This document shows, piece after piece, positions 54,283-63,712 of a stretch of 64,000 nucleotides of DNA. A program made the translations under genes and the position numbers. The DNA comes from Pseudorhodobacter sp. PARRP1 (lineage in GTDB: Bacteria; Pseudomonadota; Alphaproteobacteria; Rhodobacterales; Rhodobacteraceae). The notes beneath the pieces were generated by a model. The model ran no database searches. It saw only the letters and a program-made list of their open reading frames with translations, and had not been told where the DNA came from. How positions within the stretch are numbered: position 1 is the stretch's first letter; every line of letters starts with the position of its first letter. Location: assembly GCA_002256245.1 (NCBI GenBank), contig NKIU01000005.1, positions 1-64,000 on the forward strand, in the 5' to 3' direction.

Positions 54283-54556
54283 GATTCTGTCCCTTCGTCA
54301 TTGCTTCAAACAACTGTTCGGCCAGCCCTATGCCGCCCTTTGCCACCATCTGCCGCGCCTGTTCATCGCGTAGAAAAGACCCGAACTGATCTTCGCCAAT
54401 GCCGCCGCCAAAGCTTTCGGGCGTCTTGCCAACCCCCGCATATCCCAGCATTTCCGACAGAAAGCTGGCCTCCAGCGCCTTGGCCTGCACCAGCATCGGC
54501 GGGTCGGCGGCGGGCTTTTGTGGCGTGGGCGCGGGGCGCATCGAAGAAATGTCCAT
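54272..54556 (-). CDS. flgJ: FlgJ-like rod-binding protein (no peptidoglycan hydrolase domain)
   Basis: A 94-residue protein equal to the N-terminal rod-binding domain of FlgJ: MLVQAKALEASFLSEMLGYA then FGGGIGEDQFGSFLRDEQAR and QMVAKGGIGLAEQLFEAM. The glucosaminidase half of enterobacterial FlgJ is absent; a separate lytic transglycosylase is at 39951. In relatives it is often annotated CheL. AGGAGAG precedes the ATG at 54556. Confidence 0.88.
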   Translation of the reverse strand: MDISSMRPAPTPQKPAADPPMLVQAKALEASFLSEMLGYAGVGKTPESFGGGIGEDQFGSFLRDEQARQMVAKGGIGLAEQLFEAMTKGQNHAG

Positions 54557-54602
54557 CAAACTCTCCTGATGATTCAGATTTTTCTCAGTATCCGGGGTGG
54601 CG

Positions 54603-54617
54603 GTAAACAGGTGGTAA
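54603..54617 (+). promoter_or_regulatory. CtrA-box-like site between flgJ and fliK
   Basis: GTAA-N7-GTAA (spacer ACAGGTG) in the 108-base divergent interval, 48 bases from each start. Each half-site differs by one base from TTAA. It is weaker than the others. Confidence 0.3.
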
Positions 54618-54664
54618 CCAATCGGCGAAATAAAGGAGGTCAGAGCGGCAGAAGTCGGTGAAAG

Positions 54665-56485
54665 ATGATTCCTACAGTGCAACTTGGCCTTCATATCCGT
54701 GCGGGTGCCGCGCAAAGCCCGCCCGCTGATGATGCGCAGGCGGCGGCCCCCGGTTTCCTCGCAGAACTTGCGACGCAGGAAGAAAAGCCCTTGCCGAAAG
54801 GCACGGATGCCGATGCCAGCCTGTTTGCAGGATTGCTCGGAACGGTGCCACAGGCAGCACCGCAACCGGCAGATCATGCAAATCTTGTGCCGTCAGACAC
54901 CGCGGCCCTTGTGGCCAGTAATCAAGACCCGGCACCATCCCATGCGCACCCCGCCCCTCAACCAGGCGTTGGCAAAAAACCTCTGCCCGGGTGGGTTGAG
55001 GTTTCAGGTGTCGTGGCGCCGATGATGGGCGCGCAAGCCGTGCCTGCGTCGGCGGCAGCGCCCGAACCCACCCCACAAGGCGCTTCGTTGCCTGCCCTTG
55101 CGGCGGTTCCGGTCAATCCGCAGCCCGCCGAACCAGCTGCAGAAAGGGTGCTGCAAGTGTTGGAGACTCCTGCACCAGCAGAAACCCGCGTTTTCACACA
55201 AACCGACGCAATAAACGCAGGGCCGCAAGCCAGCCTGCCCGATGACCCCACCCCCGACAATCCCACCCCCGAAATCACCGCGCGCGCATTGGCCGCGGTG
55301 TCACATCCTGACCAGCCAACGCGTCACGCCACCGCAGAAAATGTTTCGCTGAAGGCCGGGACGATCACCGAAACCATGCCGCGCCCGCAGCAAGCGGTGG
55401 CGCAGATGCACGCCAACGGCCCTGCACCAGATCAGAACGCGGCCCGGTTGGCCCCAGCGCCGCAAGCTCCCGGCAATCCGACACTCAGCCAGCCCGCATC
55501 CGTCATTTTAGCACCCACACAACCCAGTGCCGTCGCGGCTGCAACGCCCGTCCCCGCCAGACCCGCCCATTTTGCTGTCGCACCCCTCGAAACCAGCGCA
55601 GAGCAGGCGACGCAGGCTGACGCCGCCCCCCCGCCCGCGCGGATGTCGCCTGCAGAATCGGCCTGGCAAACCTTTCTGCAACGTGATGTCCGGCCAGTCC
55701 CACAGCCCGACGTTCAGGCATCGCAACAGCAACCGACCATCACGGCACCAGACGCAGACAGCTCGCAAGCCCTGCCCCCGGCGCAGAGGGTGGCACCGTT
55801 CGCCGCAGCCGATAACCCGCCGCAAACCAATGCTTCACCGGTCGAAACCACATCGCCGCTGGATACCGCCAAGAAGCCCGCGCCAGACCACCCCGTGGCC
55901 CAGCCCGTCGCCGCTGACACAGGCGGCAAAGACACCGCTGCAAATCCTGCGCCGACGCCCGTGCAAACCGTGGCTCCTGCCATCGCGGCGGTCGATCTGC
56001 CACCACCCGCCAGGCTTGACCACATCGCACCATCCGCGCCGCCGCCGCTGTCGCACCATCTTGCCACGCAGGCGGCACCACATCTTCCGGCGGCGCTGTC
56101 GGCGCAGCTTCTGCATCATGGCGCAGATGCCAAAACCAGCGGCGTGGACGTGCTTTTGCAGCCAGAGGAGCTTGGGCACGTCAAGTTTCAGATCCAGCAA
56201 CACGGCGATAATGTCCGCATTCTGCTCAGCGCCGAACGTCCCGAAACCGTTGAATTGCTGCGCCGAAACGCCGATCAGCTTCTGCAAGAATTTCGCCAGT
56301 CGGGGTTTTCGCAGGCCTCGCTCAGCTTTGGCCAATGGGGCGACCAACAGCGCGCCCCTGCCCCACCCGCCGCCAGCCTTGCTCAGCTTGAAACCGATGG
56401 CGACGCGGCCATTTCCGCCCCCCGCCCGCCACAGCCCAGCGCGCCCATTCTGGCAACCGGTCGTGGATTGAACCTGCGGCTTTAG
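54665..56485 (+). CDS. fliK: Flagellar hook-length control protein FliK
   Basis: A 606-residue molecular ruler. The first 480 residues are a Pro/Ala/Gln-rich disordered region with many APAP, QPA and PTP stretches. The C-terminal Flg_hook domain is clear: DVLLQPEELGHVKFQIQQHG then DNVRILLSAERPETVELLRR and LLQEFRQSGFSQASLSFG. It binds FlhB to switch export specificity. It is followed by flgD. Confidence 0.92.
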   Translation: MIPTVQLGLHIRAGAAQSPPADDAQAAAPGFLAELATQEEKPLPKGTDADASLFAGLLGTVPQAAPQPADHANLVPSDTAALVASNQDPAPSHAHPAPQPGVGKKPLPGWVEVSGVVAPMMGAQAVPASAAAPEPTPQGASLPALAAVPVNPQPAEPAAERVLQVLETPAPAETRVFTQTDAINAGPQASLPDDPTPDNPTPEITARALAAVSHPDQPTRHATAENVSLKAGTITETMPRPQQAVAQMHANGPAPDQNAARLAPAPQAPGNPTLSQPASVILAPTQPSAVAAATPVPARPAHFAVAPLETSAEQATQADAAPPPARMSPAESAWQTFLQRDVRPVPQPDVQASQQQPTITAPDADSSQALPPAQRVAPFAAADNPPQTNASPVETTSPLDTAKKPAPDHPVAQPVAADTGGKDTAANPAPTPVQTVAPAIAAVDLPPPARLDHIAPSAPPPLSHHLATQAAPHLPAALSAQLLHHGADAKTSGVDVLLQPEELGHVKFQIQQHGDNVRILLSAERPETVELLRRNADQLLQEFRQSGFSQASLSFGQWGDQQRAPAPPAASLAQLETDGDAAISAPRPPQPSAPILATGRGLNLRL

Positions 56486-56549
56486 CACGATGAGCGCGCC
56501 GAAAAGCCAGCCCTGATTGCCCTATGCACCCCCTTGAAAGGAGGATTTG

Positions 56550-57203
56550 ATGGAAACATCCGCCGTCACAACTGCCCAGACAACAGCCAACAAGGCTGTC
56601 AGCAAAGCCGCCGTTTCAGCCGATTTTGATACGTTCCTGAAAATGATGACCACCCAGATGAAAAATCAGGACCCGCTTAATCCGATTGATTCGTCAGACT
56701 ATGCCGTGCAACTGGCCACGTTCTCGGGGGTCGAGCAGCAAACCAAAACCAATCAGTTGCTTGAGGGGCTGACCAGCCAGTTTGGCGTGCTGGGCATGGC
56801 GCAACTGGCGGCCTGGGTTGGCCAGGAAGCACGCTCTGCAGCCCCGGTTTATCTGGGCGATGATCCGGTTTCGATCAGCTATCAGCCCAAAGCTCAGGCC
56901 GACCGCGCTGTGCTGGTGGTCAAAAATGCCCAAGATCAGGTGGTTTCGCGCGAGGATGTGTCGCTGGACGGTGGCAGTTATCAATGGCTTGGGGCCGATG
57001 CCACCGGCAATCCGCTGCCAAACGGCATCTATTCGCTCAGTCTGGAAAGCTACAACGGCACGCAGCAGTTGGGCGATGCGGTTGGCGTCGAATCCTACGC
57101 GCGCATTCTGGAAGCCCGCGGCGGTGCGAACGGGCCGACACTGGTTCTTGCAGGCGGGGTCGAGGTGGCGGCGACCGATGTCACCGCGCTGCGCGTGCCG
57201 TGA
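56550..57203 (+). CDS. flgD: Hook capping protein FlgD
   Basis: A 217-residue hook scaffold. The N-terminal FDTFLKMMTTQMKNQDPLNP and IDSSDYAVQLATFSGVEQQT are diagnostic; the C-terminal half is a beta domain with YQWLGADATGNPLPNGIYSL. ATG at 56550 has GGAGG nearby. Its stop directly abuts that of the convergent ubiB. Confidence 0.95.
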   Translation: METSAVTTAQTTANKAVSKAAVSADFDTFLKMMTTQMKNQDPLNPIDSSDYAVQLATFSGVEQQTKTNQLLEGLTSQFGVLGMAQLAAWVGQEARSAAPVYLGDDPVSISYQPKAQADRAVLVVKNAQDQVVSREDVSLDGGSYQWLGADATGNPLPNGIYSLSLESYNGTQQLGDAVGVESYARILEARGGANGPTLVLAGGVEVAATDVTALRVP

Positions 57204-58733
57204 TCACAACATATGTCCCAGCCAAATTCCCAAGGCAAATACCACAAACGCAGCCAGCACCAGCCGCAGCACAAACAAGCGCGGGCGTGGCCTGACTATG
57301 GGCTGCGTGTCGGCCTGCGCGATCAGAGCGGCCTCGACCAGGCGCGGCAGGCGCGGGCCAAACCGTGCCAGCACGCGGGCGGTCTGGCCGAGGTCGCGCA
57401 GCAGCGCCAGCGGGCCGACGTTGCGGGTGACATAGGTTTCCACCACAGGTTTGGCGACCTGCCAGATGTTGATATTCGGGTCCAGCCCGCGGGCCACACC
57501 TTCAACCACCACCATCGTGCGTTGCAACAGGATCAGTTCCGTGCGGGTCTCCATCCCGAATCTCTCTGTTACTTCAAAGAGATAGGACAACAGCCGCGCC
57601 ATCGAAACCCGCGTGGCCTCTAGCCCGAAAATCGGCTCTCCCACCGCGCGCAGGGCGCGGGCGAATTCGTCGATGTCCCGGTCGGGCGGCACGTAGCCAG
57701 CCTCAAAATGCACCTCGGCGACCCGGCGGTAATCGCGGCCGATGAAGCCCATCAGAATCTCGGCATAGACCCGGCGGGTGTATTCATCAATCCGCCCCAT
57801 GATGCCGAAATCATAGGCGATCAAATTGCCGTTCGCCGCCACTTTCAGATTGCCCTGATGCATGTCGCCATGGAAAAACCCATCGCGCAGCGCGTGGCTT
57901 AGGAACAGTTGCAACACCCGCGCGCCCAAAGCCCGCCTGTCCAACCCCGCCGCGTCAATCGCGGCATTGTCGGCCAGATTGATGCCCGCAGCCCAATCCA
58001 GCGTCATCACCGTGCGGCCAGACAGATCCCAGACCACCCGCGGCACCTGAAACCCGGCGTCATTCTTGGTATTATCGGCAAATTCCGACGCCGCCGAGGA
58101 TTCCAGCCGCAAATCCAACTCGCCCAAGACCACGCCTTCAAAATGCGAGATCACATCCAAAGGGCGCAGGCGGCGCGAGGCGGGCGAGACAAACTCAATC
58201 GCCCGCGCCGCAAAATAGAACGCATCAATGTCACGCCGAAACGCCCGCTCGATCCCCGGACGCAGCACTTTCACCGCCACATCTTGCCCGTTGCTGCGCA
58301 AAGTCGCCCGATGCACCTGCGCGATTGAGGCCGCCGCGACCGGCTCGGAAAAGCTGGAGAACACTTCATCCACCGGCAGCCGCAATTCCTCGGCCACGCG
58401 CGCCTTGGCAACCTCGGTGGCAAAGGGCGGCAGTTGGTCTTGCAGATATTTCAGCTGCAACGCCAGTTCTTCGCCGACAATATCGGGGCGCGTCGAAAGC
58501 ACTTGGCCGAACTTGATATAGGCCGGACCCAGCGCCGTCAGCGCCCGCGTGATCGGCGGCAGCGCCAAATCACCCTGCAATCCCAACCACTTGAACGGCC
58601 AGCCCAGCATCCTTGCGGCAAACCGCAGCCGGGGCGTCACCTGCATCGCCTCCAGCGCCACCGCCATCGCCCCGGTCCGCTCAAACGTCGCCCCGGTGCG
58701 GATCAGCCGCCAGATGTTATGCGGTCCCCTCAC
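57204..58733 (-). CDS. ubiB: Ubiquinone biosynthesis protein UbiB
   Basis: A 509-residue ABC1/ADCK atypical kinase needed for ubiquinone synthesis. The KxGQ motif is in [15 protein letters not shown], the AxAS region in [15 protein letters not shown] and the invariant lysine in [20 protein letters not shown] and [11 protein letters not shown] follow. Two C-terminal hydrophobic helices anchor it to the membrane. It is coupled to ubiE. Confidence 0.95.
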   Translation of the reverse strand: MRGPHNIWRLIRTGATFERTGAMAVALEAMQVTPRLRFAARMLGWPFKWLGLQGDLALPPITRALTALGPAYIKFGQVLSTRPDIVGEELALQLKYLQDQLPPFATEVAKARVAEELRLPVDEVFSSFSEPVAAASIAQVHRATLRSNGQDVAVKVLRPGIERAFRRDIDAFYFAARAIEFVSPASRRLRPLDVISHFEGVVLGELDLRLESSAASEFADNTKNDAGFQVPRVVWDLSGRTVMTLDWAAGINLADNAAIDAAGLDRRALGARVLQLFLSHALRDGFFHGDMHQGNLKVAANGNLIAYDFGIMGRIDEYTRRVYAEILMGFIGRDYRRVAEVHFEAGYVPPDRDIDEFARALRAVGEPIFGLEATRVSMARLLSYLFEVTERFGMETRTELILLQRTMVVVEGVARGLDPNINIWQVAKPVVETYVTRNVGPLALLRDLGQTARVLARFGPRLPRLVEAALIAQADTQPIVRPRPRLFVLRLVLAAFVVFALGIWLGHML

Positions 58734-59473
58734 AGTTTCCAGCCCGAATGCAACGCGGCAATCCCCATGGTCAGGTTGCGGTATTTCACCTGCTCAAACC
58801 CCGCCTGCCGGATCATCGCCGCGAACGCCTCTTGTTCCGGAAACTTGCGGATCGACTCGACCAGATACTGATAGCTGTCACGATCCCCCGCCACCACCTG
58901 CCCCATCACCGGGATCACGTTGAAGCTGTACTTGTCATAAACCCACTGTGCCAAGTCATTGGGAATCCGCGAGAATTCCAGCACCATCAACCGCCCACCG
59001 GGCCGCAGCACGCGGTAGGCTTCGCGCAACGCGTCGCCAATCCGCGTCACGTTCCGGATGCCGAAGGAAATCGTGTAAACGTCAAACGAGTTATCCGCGA
59101 ACGGCAGCGCCATCGCATCGCCCACCACCCAGTCAAGCCGCGCCGCCATCTGATCAGCCTCGGCCCGCGCACGCCCCGACACCAGCATCGATTCGGTCAG
59201 ATCGCACACCACCGCCGTCGATCCCTCGGCCCGCTTCATGAACCGGAACGCCACGTCGCCCGTGCCGCCCGCCACATCCAGCAGCCGTTGCCCCGGCCGC
59301 GGCGCCAGCCAATCCATCATCGCGTCTTTCCACAGCCGGTGCATGCCCCCCGACATCAAATCGTTCATGATGTCATATTTGCTGGCCACCCGCGTGAACA
59401 CGCCATGCACCATTCCGGCCTTGTCAGCCTCGGGCACCGTCTGATAGCCGAAATGCGTGGTGGTGTCGTTCAT
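58730..59473 (-). CDS. ubiE: Demethylmenaquinone/ubiquinone methyltransferase UbiE
   Basis: A 247-residue class I methyltransferase for the C-methylation step of ubiquinone synthesis. [23 protein letters not shown]-binding [13 protein letters not shown] and [20 protein letters not shown] are conserved. ATG at 59473 is chosen as the family start. It is divergent from mutM. Confidence 0.96.
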   Translation of the reverse strand: MNDTTTHFGYQTVPEADKAGMVHGVFTRVASKYDIMNDLMSGGMHRLWKDAMMDWLAPRPGQRLLDVAGGTGDVAFRFMKRAEGSTAVVCDLTESMLVSGRARAEADQMAARLDWVVGDAMALPFADNSFDVYTISFGIRNVTRIGDALREAYRVLRPGGRLMVLEFSRIPNDLAQWVYDKYSFNVIPVMGQVVAGDRDSYQYLVESIRKFPEQEAFAAMIRQAGFEQVKYRNLTMGIAALHSGWKL

Positions 59474-59569
59474 CACTTGCCGTCCTTTGATTGCCTGCCC
59501 CTTATAGGCGCGCGCGGCCGAACCCTCAATGCGCCCAACTGTCACCCGCCCGATCTATCCCGAGGATAT

Positions 59570-60415
59570 ATGCCCGAACTGCCCGAAGTCGAAACCGTCC
59601 GCCGTGGCCTGCTTCCCGCGATGGAGGGCCGCGTCATTGAACGCGCCGAGGTCAACCGCCCCGATCTGCGCTGGCCTTTGCCGTCGAACATGGCCGAGCG
59701 GCTGACCGGCAAGCGCGTTCTGGCGCTGCGCCGCCGCTCAAAATACATCCTTGCCGACCTCTCCTCAGGTGAAACCCTGCTGATCCATCTGGGCATGTCG
59801 GGCCGCATGCTGGTGTCGGGCATCACCTTGGGCGACTTCTACCACGACCACGCCGCACCCGAAAAACACGACCATGTTGTGCTGCATCTGGAGGGCGGCG
59901 CGCGCGTCACCTTCAACGACGCCCGCCGCTTTGGCGCGATGGATCTGCTGCCGACCCTGACCGCCGAAGCCCACCCCCTGCTGTCGGAAATCGGCCCCGA
60001 GCCGTTGGGCAATGCCTTCAACGAATCCTATCTGGCCGCCAAACTGCAAAACCGCAACACCCCGATCAAATCCGCCCTTCTGGATCAACACCTTGTTGCA
60101 GGCCTTGGCAATATCTACGTCTGCGAAGTGCTTTACCGAGCCCGCATCGCCCCCGACGCCCGCGCCGGAAACATCCTGAACGCAGGCCGCCTTGTGCCGA
60201 TCATCCGCGAGGTGCTGGCCGAGGCGATCGAAGCAGGCGGCTCCTCGCTAAAAGACTACCGCCGCACCGATGGCGAGTTGGGCTATTTCCAGAAGGCCTT
60301 CGCCGTTTATGGCCGCGAGGGTGCGCCTTGCCAAACCCCCGGCTGCACGTCCACAATCGCCCGCATGGTGCAATCGGGGCGCTCGTCCTTCTACTGCCCC
60401 ACCTGCCAACGATAG
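59570..60415 (+). CDS. mutM: Formamidopyrimidine-DNA glycosylase
   Basis: A 281-residue base excision repair enzyme that removes 8-oxoguanine. [14 protein letters not shown] carries the catalytic Pro2 and Glu3; [20 protein letters not shown] is the helix-two-turn-helix; the C-terminal zinc finger has C-x4-C and C-x2-C in CQTPGC and YCPTC. A frame extending further upstream runs antisense through ubiE and is not coding there. Confidence 0.97.
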   Translation: MPELPEVETVRRGLLPAMEGRVIERAEVNRPDLRWPLPSNMAERLTGKRVLALRRRSKYILADLSSGETLLIHLGMSGRMLVSGITLGDFYHDHAAPEKHDHVVLHLEGGARVTFNDARRFGAMDLLPTLTAEAHPLLSEIGPEPLGNAFNESYLAAKLQNRNTPIKSALLDQHLVAGLGNIYVCEVLYRARIAPDARAGNILNAGRLVPIIREVLAEAIEAGGSSLKDYRRTDGELGYFQKAFAVYGREGAPCQTPGCTSTIARMVQSGRSSFYCPTCQR

Positions 60416-60423
60416 GAGCCGAC

Positions 60424-61197
60424 ATGCCGCAAACCCTGTTGATCGAAACCCACGGTCCTGTCGTCCTGATCCGCCTGAACCGGCCCGAGGCGTTAAACGC
60501 GCTTAATCAACAGCTTATGTCCGAACTTGCGCAAACCCTGCAAGCGATGGACACAGACGACACCGTGCGCTGCATCGTGATCACCGGGTCGGAAAAGGCC
60601 TTTGCCGCAGGGGCCGACATCCGCGAAATGGCCGATAAAACCTTCGCCCAAGCCTTCACCGCCGACATTTTCGGCCCCGAAGCCGAAGCAATCCAGCGCA
60701 TCCGCAAACCGATCATCGCCGCCGTGGCTGGCTTTGCCTTGGGCGGCGGGTGCGAACTTGCGATGATGTGCGATTTCATCCTCGCCGCCGATACCGCCAA
60801 ATTCGGCCAGCCCGAGATCAACCTTGGCATCATCGCAGGCATGGGCGGCACGCAACGCCTGACCCGCGCGGTTGGCAAGGCCAAAGCGATGGAGATGAAC
60901 CTCACAGGCCGCATGATGGACGCAACCGAGGCCGAGCGCGCAGGCCTTGTCAGCCGCATCATCCCCGCCGCTGACCTGATCGACGAAGCTCTGAAAACCG
61001 CCGCCAAAATCGCAGCAAAATCCGCCGTTTCGGTCCGCGCCGCGAAAGAATCCGTCAACCGCGCCGACGAGACCACCCTGCGCGAAGGGCTTTTGCACGA
61101 ACGCCGCCTGTTCCACGCGATGTTCGCAACCGAGGATCAGAAAGAGGGCATGGCCGCCTTCATCGAAAAACGCCCGGCCAAGTTCTCTGATCGCTGA
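60424..61197 (+). CDS. Enoyl-CoA hydratase
   Basis: A 257-residue crotonase-family enzyme hydrating 2-enoyl-CoA. The oxyanion hole is in [14 protein letters not shown] and [20 protein letters not shown], whose glutamate is catalytic with a second in [12 protein letters not shown] context. [20 protein letters not shown] is typical of beta-oxidation hydratases. It begins eight bases after mutM and probably shares its transcript. Confidence 0.93.
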   Translation: MPQTLLIETHGPVVLIRLNRPEALNALNQQLMSELAQTLQAMDTDDTVRCIVITGSEKAFAAGADIREMADKTFAQAFTADIFGPEAEAIQRIRKPIIAAVAGFALGGGCELAMMCDFILAADTAKFGQPEINLGIIAGMGGTQRLTRAVGKAKAMEMNLTGRMMDATEAERAGLVSRIIPAADLIDEALKTAAKIAAKSAVSVRAAKESVNRADETTLREGLLHERRLFHAMFATEDQKEGMAAFIEKRPAKFSDR

Positions 61198-61210
61198 TCA
61201 CCTATCCTAC

Positions 61211-61276
61211 GCCGCCCCGGACTTGATCCGGGGCCTCTGATCACAACACGAGGCCCCGGATCAAGTCCGGGGCGGC
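61211..61276. repeat. Perfect 26-bp inverted repeat
   Basis: Arms at 61211-61236 and 61251-61276 are exact reverse complements (core CCCCGGACTTGATCCGGGG) with a 14-base spacer, in the convergent interval between the hydratase gene and corA. The core is itself nearly self-complementary. Such elements are scattered through Rhodobacteraceae genomes from memory. It may also act as a bidirectional terminator. Confidence 0.8.
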
Positions 61277-61295
61277 GCATCGTTTTGAAACACGC

Positions 61296-62258
61296 TCAAA
61301 GCCACCCCTTCCAGCGGAACACCGCATAGGTCAGCACCGCTGACCCCACCATACCCAGCAACGCCAGCGGATAGCCCAACACCAGCGGCAATTCGGGCAT
61401 ATGCACAAAGTTCATCCCGTAGATGCTGGCGATCAGCGTCGGCGGGCTGAATAGCACCGCCACCACCGACACAATCCGCACCGTGGTGTTCTGCGCCAGA
61501 TTGATCCGCCCCATCGTCGCATCCGACATCAACCCCAGCCGCGACGACAGGAAATCCGCGTGCACCTCCAGCGCTTCGATGTCACGCAACTCGCCCTTCA
61601 GCACCAGCCCCAAGCCCTCGCTGCTCAGCCGGTGGCCCAAAAGCTGATCGACATAATTCAGCGCCCGCCCGAGTGTCAAAAGCGACAGCCGCACCCGGCC
61701 CAGCCGCTCGCCCTCAGCGCCCAGATTGCTTAGCGCGTTTTCCAGATCGCCCTGTTTGTAGCCCTTCGGCCCCGGATGGTAAGTCTGCCGTGACACCTTG
61801 TCCAAACCCACCCCGGCGATTTCCAGATGATCGGCCAGCCGCCCGATCACTTCCTCGATCAGTCCCAGAAAAATCCGGTCTGGGGTAGAGCAGCCCAGAC
61901 TGCTTTTGCCCGCGCGCGATGGATAGGTCTCGAACGGGCGCGGGGAATGGTGGCGCACTGTGACCAGCCGCGCCTGCGCCACCGCAAAACACACCGGGCT
62001 CATCACCTGCTCGCCCGCCGCATCTTGGCCCGGCAACACCACGGTCAGATAGTCCATATCCTCTTCGTGGTAGAGCCGGTTCGAGATTTCGATTTCTTCC
62101 ATATCCGCCAGCGTCGGCACATCGACCCCCAAGGCGCGCACCGCCGCTTCTTCCTCGGGCGTTGCGCGCAGCAGATCAATCCATTCCGCATGATCCAGCG
62201 GCGCGCCTTCCGGCAGGATTTCCAAGCGTTTGTTGGCAAAATGATAGGCCGTCAGCAT
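61296..62258 (-). CDS. corA: CorA family divalent metal transporter
   Basis: A 320-residue Mg2+/divalent cation channel. A large soluble N-terminal funnel domain is followed by two C-terminal helices with the GMN selectivity motif (YGMNF, 281-283). ATG at 62258 gives the usual length. It is flanked by a GC-rich inverted repeat and the Tm-1-type gene. Confidence 0.93.
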   Translation of the reverse strand: MLTAYHFANKRLEILPEGAPLDHAEWIDLLRATPEEEAAVRALGVDVPTLADMEEIEISNRLYHEEDMDYLTVVLPGQDAAGEQVMSPVCFAVAQARLVTVRHHSPRPFETYPSRAGKSSLGCSTPDRIFLGLIEEVIGRLADHLEIAGVGLDKVSRQTYHPGPKGYKQGDLENALSNLGAEGERLGRVRLSLLTLGRALNYVDQLLGHRLSSEGLGLVLKGELRDIEALEVHADFLSSRLGLMSDATMGRINLAQNTTVRIVSVVAVLFSPPTLIASIYGMNFVHMPELPLVLGYPLALLGMVGSAVLTYAVFRWKGWL

Positions 62259-62366
62259 CCGCGCACCTCGCAAAATCTCACGCTTGCCTAGCGCCAATCC
62301 ACGGTGCCGCCAATCCTGCAATTTTGCGCAACATGATCGCCCTCGGCAAAGCATCGCCCAAGGCGT

Positions 62367-63599
62367 TCAAAACGTCTTCACAACACCTGCCGCCACCCAG
62401 GCATCAAACCGCGCCAGAACCGCATCTGAAAACGCCGCGTCATTGATATGAGTGTCCAGCTCCACCAGTTCCACCTGCGCCGGGCACGAGACCCGCATCT
62501 CGTCACAAAACGCCGCCAACCCGACCGCATCCTCCAGGGGCGCGCCCGGCCTGTCCCACTCATGCCCGCCCCGGTTCGGCAGGAAAAACACCACCGGCCC
62601 GGTGGACCCTGCCAGCTTGTTGCAGATTTCCCGCGCCACCAAACGCCGCTGATCCGCCGTCTGAACCACCGAGGTCAGCAGCCGGTTGTGGGCATGGGCC
62701 GGGGTGTCCTTGAAGGCATCCGGCAGCGGATGCCAAGCCACAAAGTCGATCAGATCATAGCAGCCCATCGACACCATCTGCGGCACACCCGCCCGCCCCG
62801 CTGCCGTCAAGCGATCTTCGCCCGCTGAAATCGCCGAGCCGAACAAATGGTTGGCCACCTCTTGCGGCGCGAAATCCATCACCGCCGCGAAGGCCCCATC
62901 GGCCGCAAGGCTTTCAAACGCCCGCCCGCCCATGCCGGTGGCGTGAAACACCGCCACCTCGAAGCCGCGCGCCTCAAGTGCCGGTTTCAACGTCACCATA
63001 TAGCGCAGCACGGTCTTGCCAAACCCGGTCATCCCGATCAGCGGCTTGCGGACCGCAGGCAACTCCACCGCACGCGCAGCCCCCAGCACCGCCCCCGCCG
63101 CCTGCGAAAGCGCGGCCCTGCAAACCGCGTTCAACCCGTAAAGCCCCCCCGCCCACAGGATCATCTGAATGTCGGCAGCCAGCCGCGCAGGCGGGATCAT
63201 CGGGCTGAAACTGATCGTCGAGACCACATATTTCGGCACACCCAGCGGCAGCGCCGCACAGACATCCAGCGCCAGATCGGTGCCCATCGACCCGCCCAGC
63301 ACCAACACCCCATCAAACCGGCCGTCGCGATGCAGCCGCGCCGCCAGCGCCGCCGCCCCCTGCGCCATTGCCTGCATCGCGATATTCTCATCCTCTGCCG
63401 CGATGATCGCCGCAATCGAGGTGCCGGCCGCCGCCACCACGTCGTGCTTGGAGAAATCCGTCGCCGCCTTGGGGTCGCCCAACACAGACACATCCATCGT
63501 CAAAGCCTCGCCGCCCTGCTTGCGGATGATCTCGGCAAGATAGGTCAGCTCGTCATCCTTGGTGTCATACGTGCCTACAAGCAGGATGCGACTTCCCAT
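62367..63599 (-). CDS. Tm-1/UPF0261 family protein
   Basis: A 410-residue cytosolic protein of the Tm-1-like ATP-binding family. N-terminal ILLVGTYDTKDDELTYLAEI then the loop VLVLGGSMGTDLALDV, and the TIM-barrel-like C-terminal half with MGCYDLIDFVAW. Its metabolic role is uncertain; family members include putative hydrolases of cyclic or enol compounds. The start at 63599 has twin palindromes upstream, and an aldehyde dehydrogenase gene precedes it. Confidence 0.85.
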   Translation of the reverse strand: MGSRILLVGTYDTKDDELTYLAEIIRKQGGEALTMDVSVLGDPKAATDFSKHDVVAAAGTSIAAIIAAEDENIAMQAMAQGAAALAARLHRDGRFDGVLVLGGSMGTDLALDVCAALPLGVPKYVVSTISFSPMIPPARLAADIQMILWAGGLYGLNAVCRAALSQAAGAVLGAARAVELPAVRKPLIGMTGFGKTVLRYMVTLKPALEARGFEVAVFHATGMGGRAFESLAADGAFAAVMDFAPQEVANHLFGSAISAGEDRLTAAGRAGVPQMVSMGCYDLIDFVAWHPLPDAFKDTPAHAHNRLLTSVVQTADQRRLVAREICNKLAGSTGPVVFFLPNRGGHEWDRPGAPLEDAVGLAAFCDEMRVSCPAQVELVELDTHINDAAFSDAVLARFDAWVAAGVVKTF

Positions 63600-63650
63600 A
63601 AATACCTCATTTAGTTGTTGAGATTTCCGAAAACACCAAATATCCACATC

Positions 63651-63692
63651 TGTCCCCGCGGGGACACGCAATCACCTGTCCCCGCGGGGACA
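63651..63692. promoter_or_regulatory. Twin perfect palindromes TGTCCCCGCGGGGACA
   Basis: Two identical 16-bp palindromes (63651-63666 and 63677-63692), centres 26 bp apart, lie 51-93 bases before the Tm-1-type gene start and 20 bases past the aldehyde dehydrogenase stop. Exact duplication and spacing fit a dimeric repressor or activator operator, or paired hairpins that end the upstream transcript. Confidence 0.7.
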
Positions 63693-63712
63693 AAAGCGGC
63701 GTCATCCACCCA

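Noticed and set aside
58613-59569. N-terminal extension of MutM antisense to ubiE
   Set aside because: The enzyme needs Pro2 directly after the initiating Met, which fixes the start at 59570.
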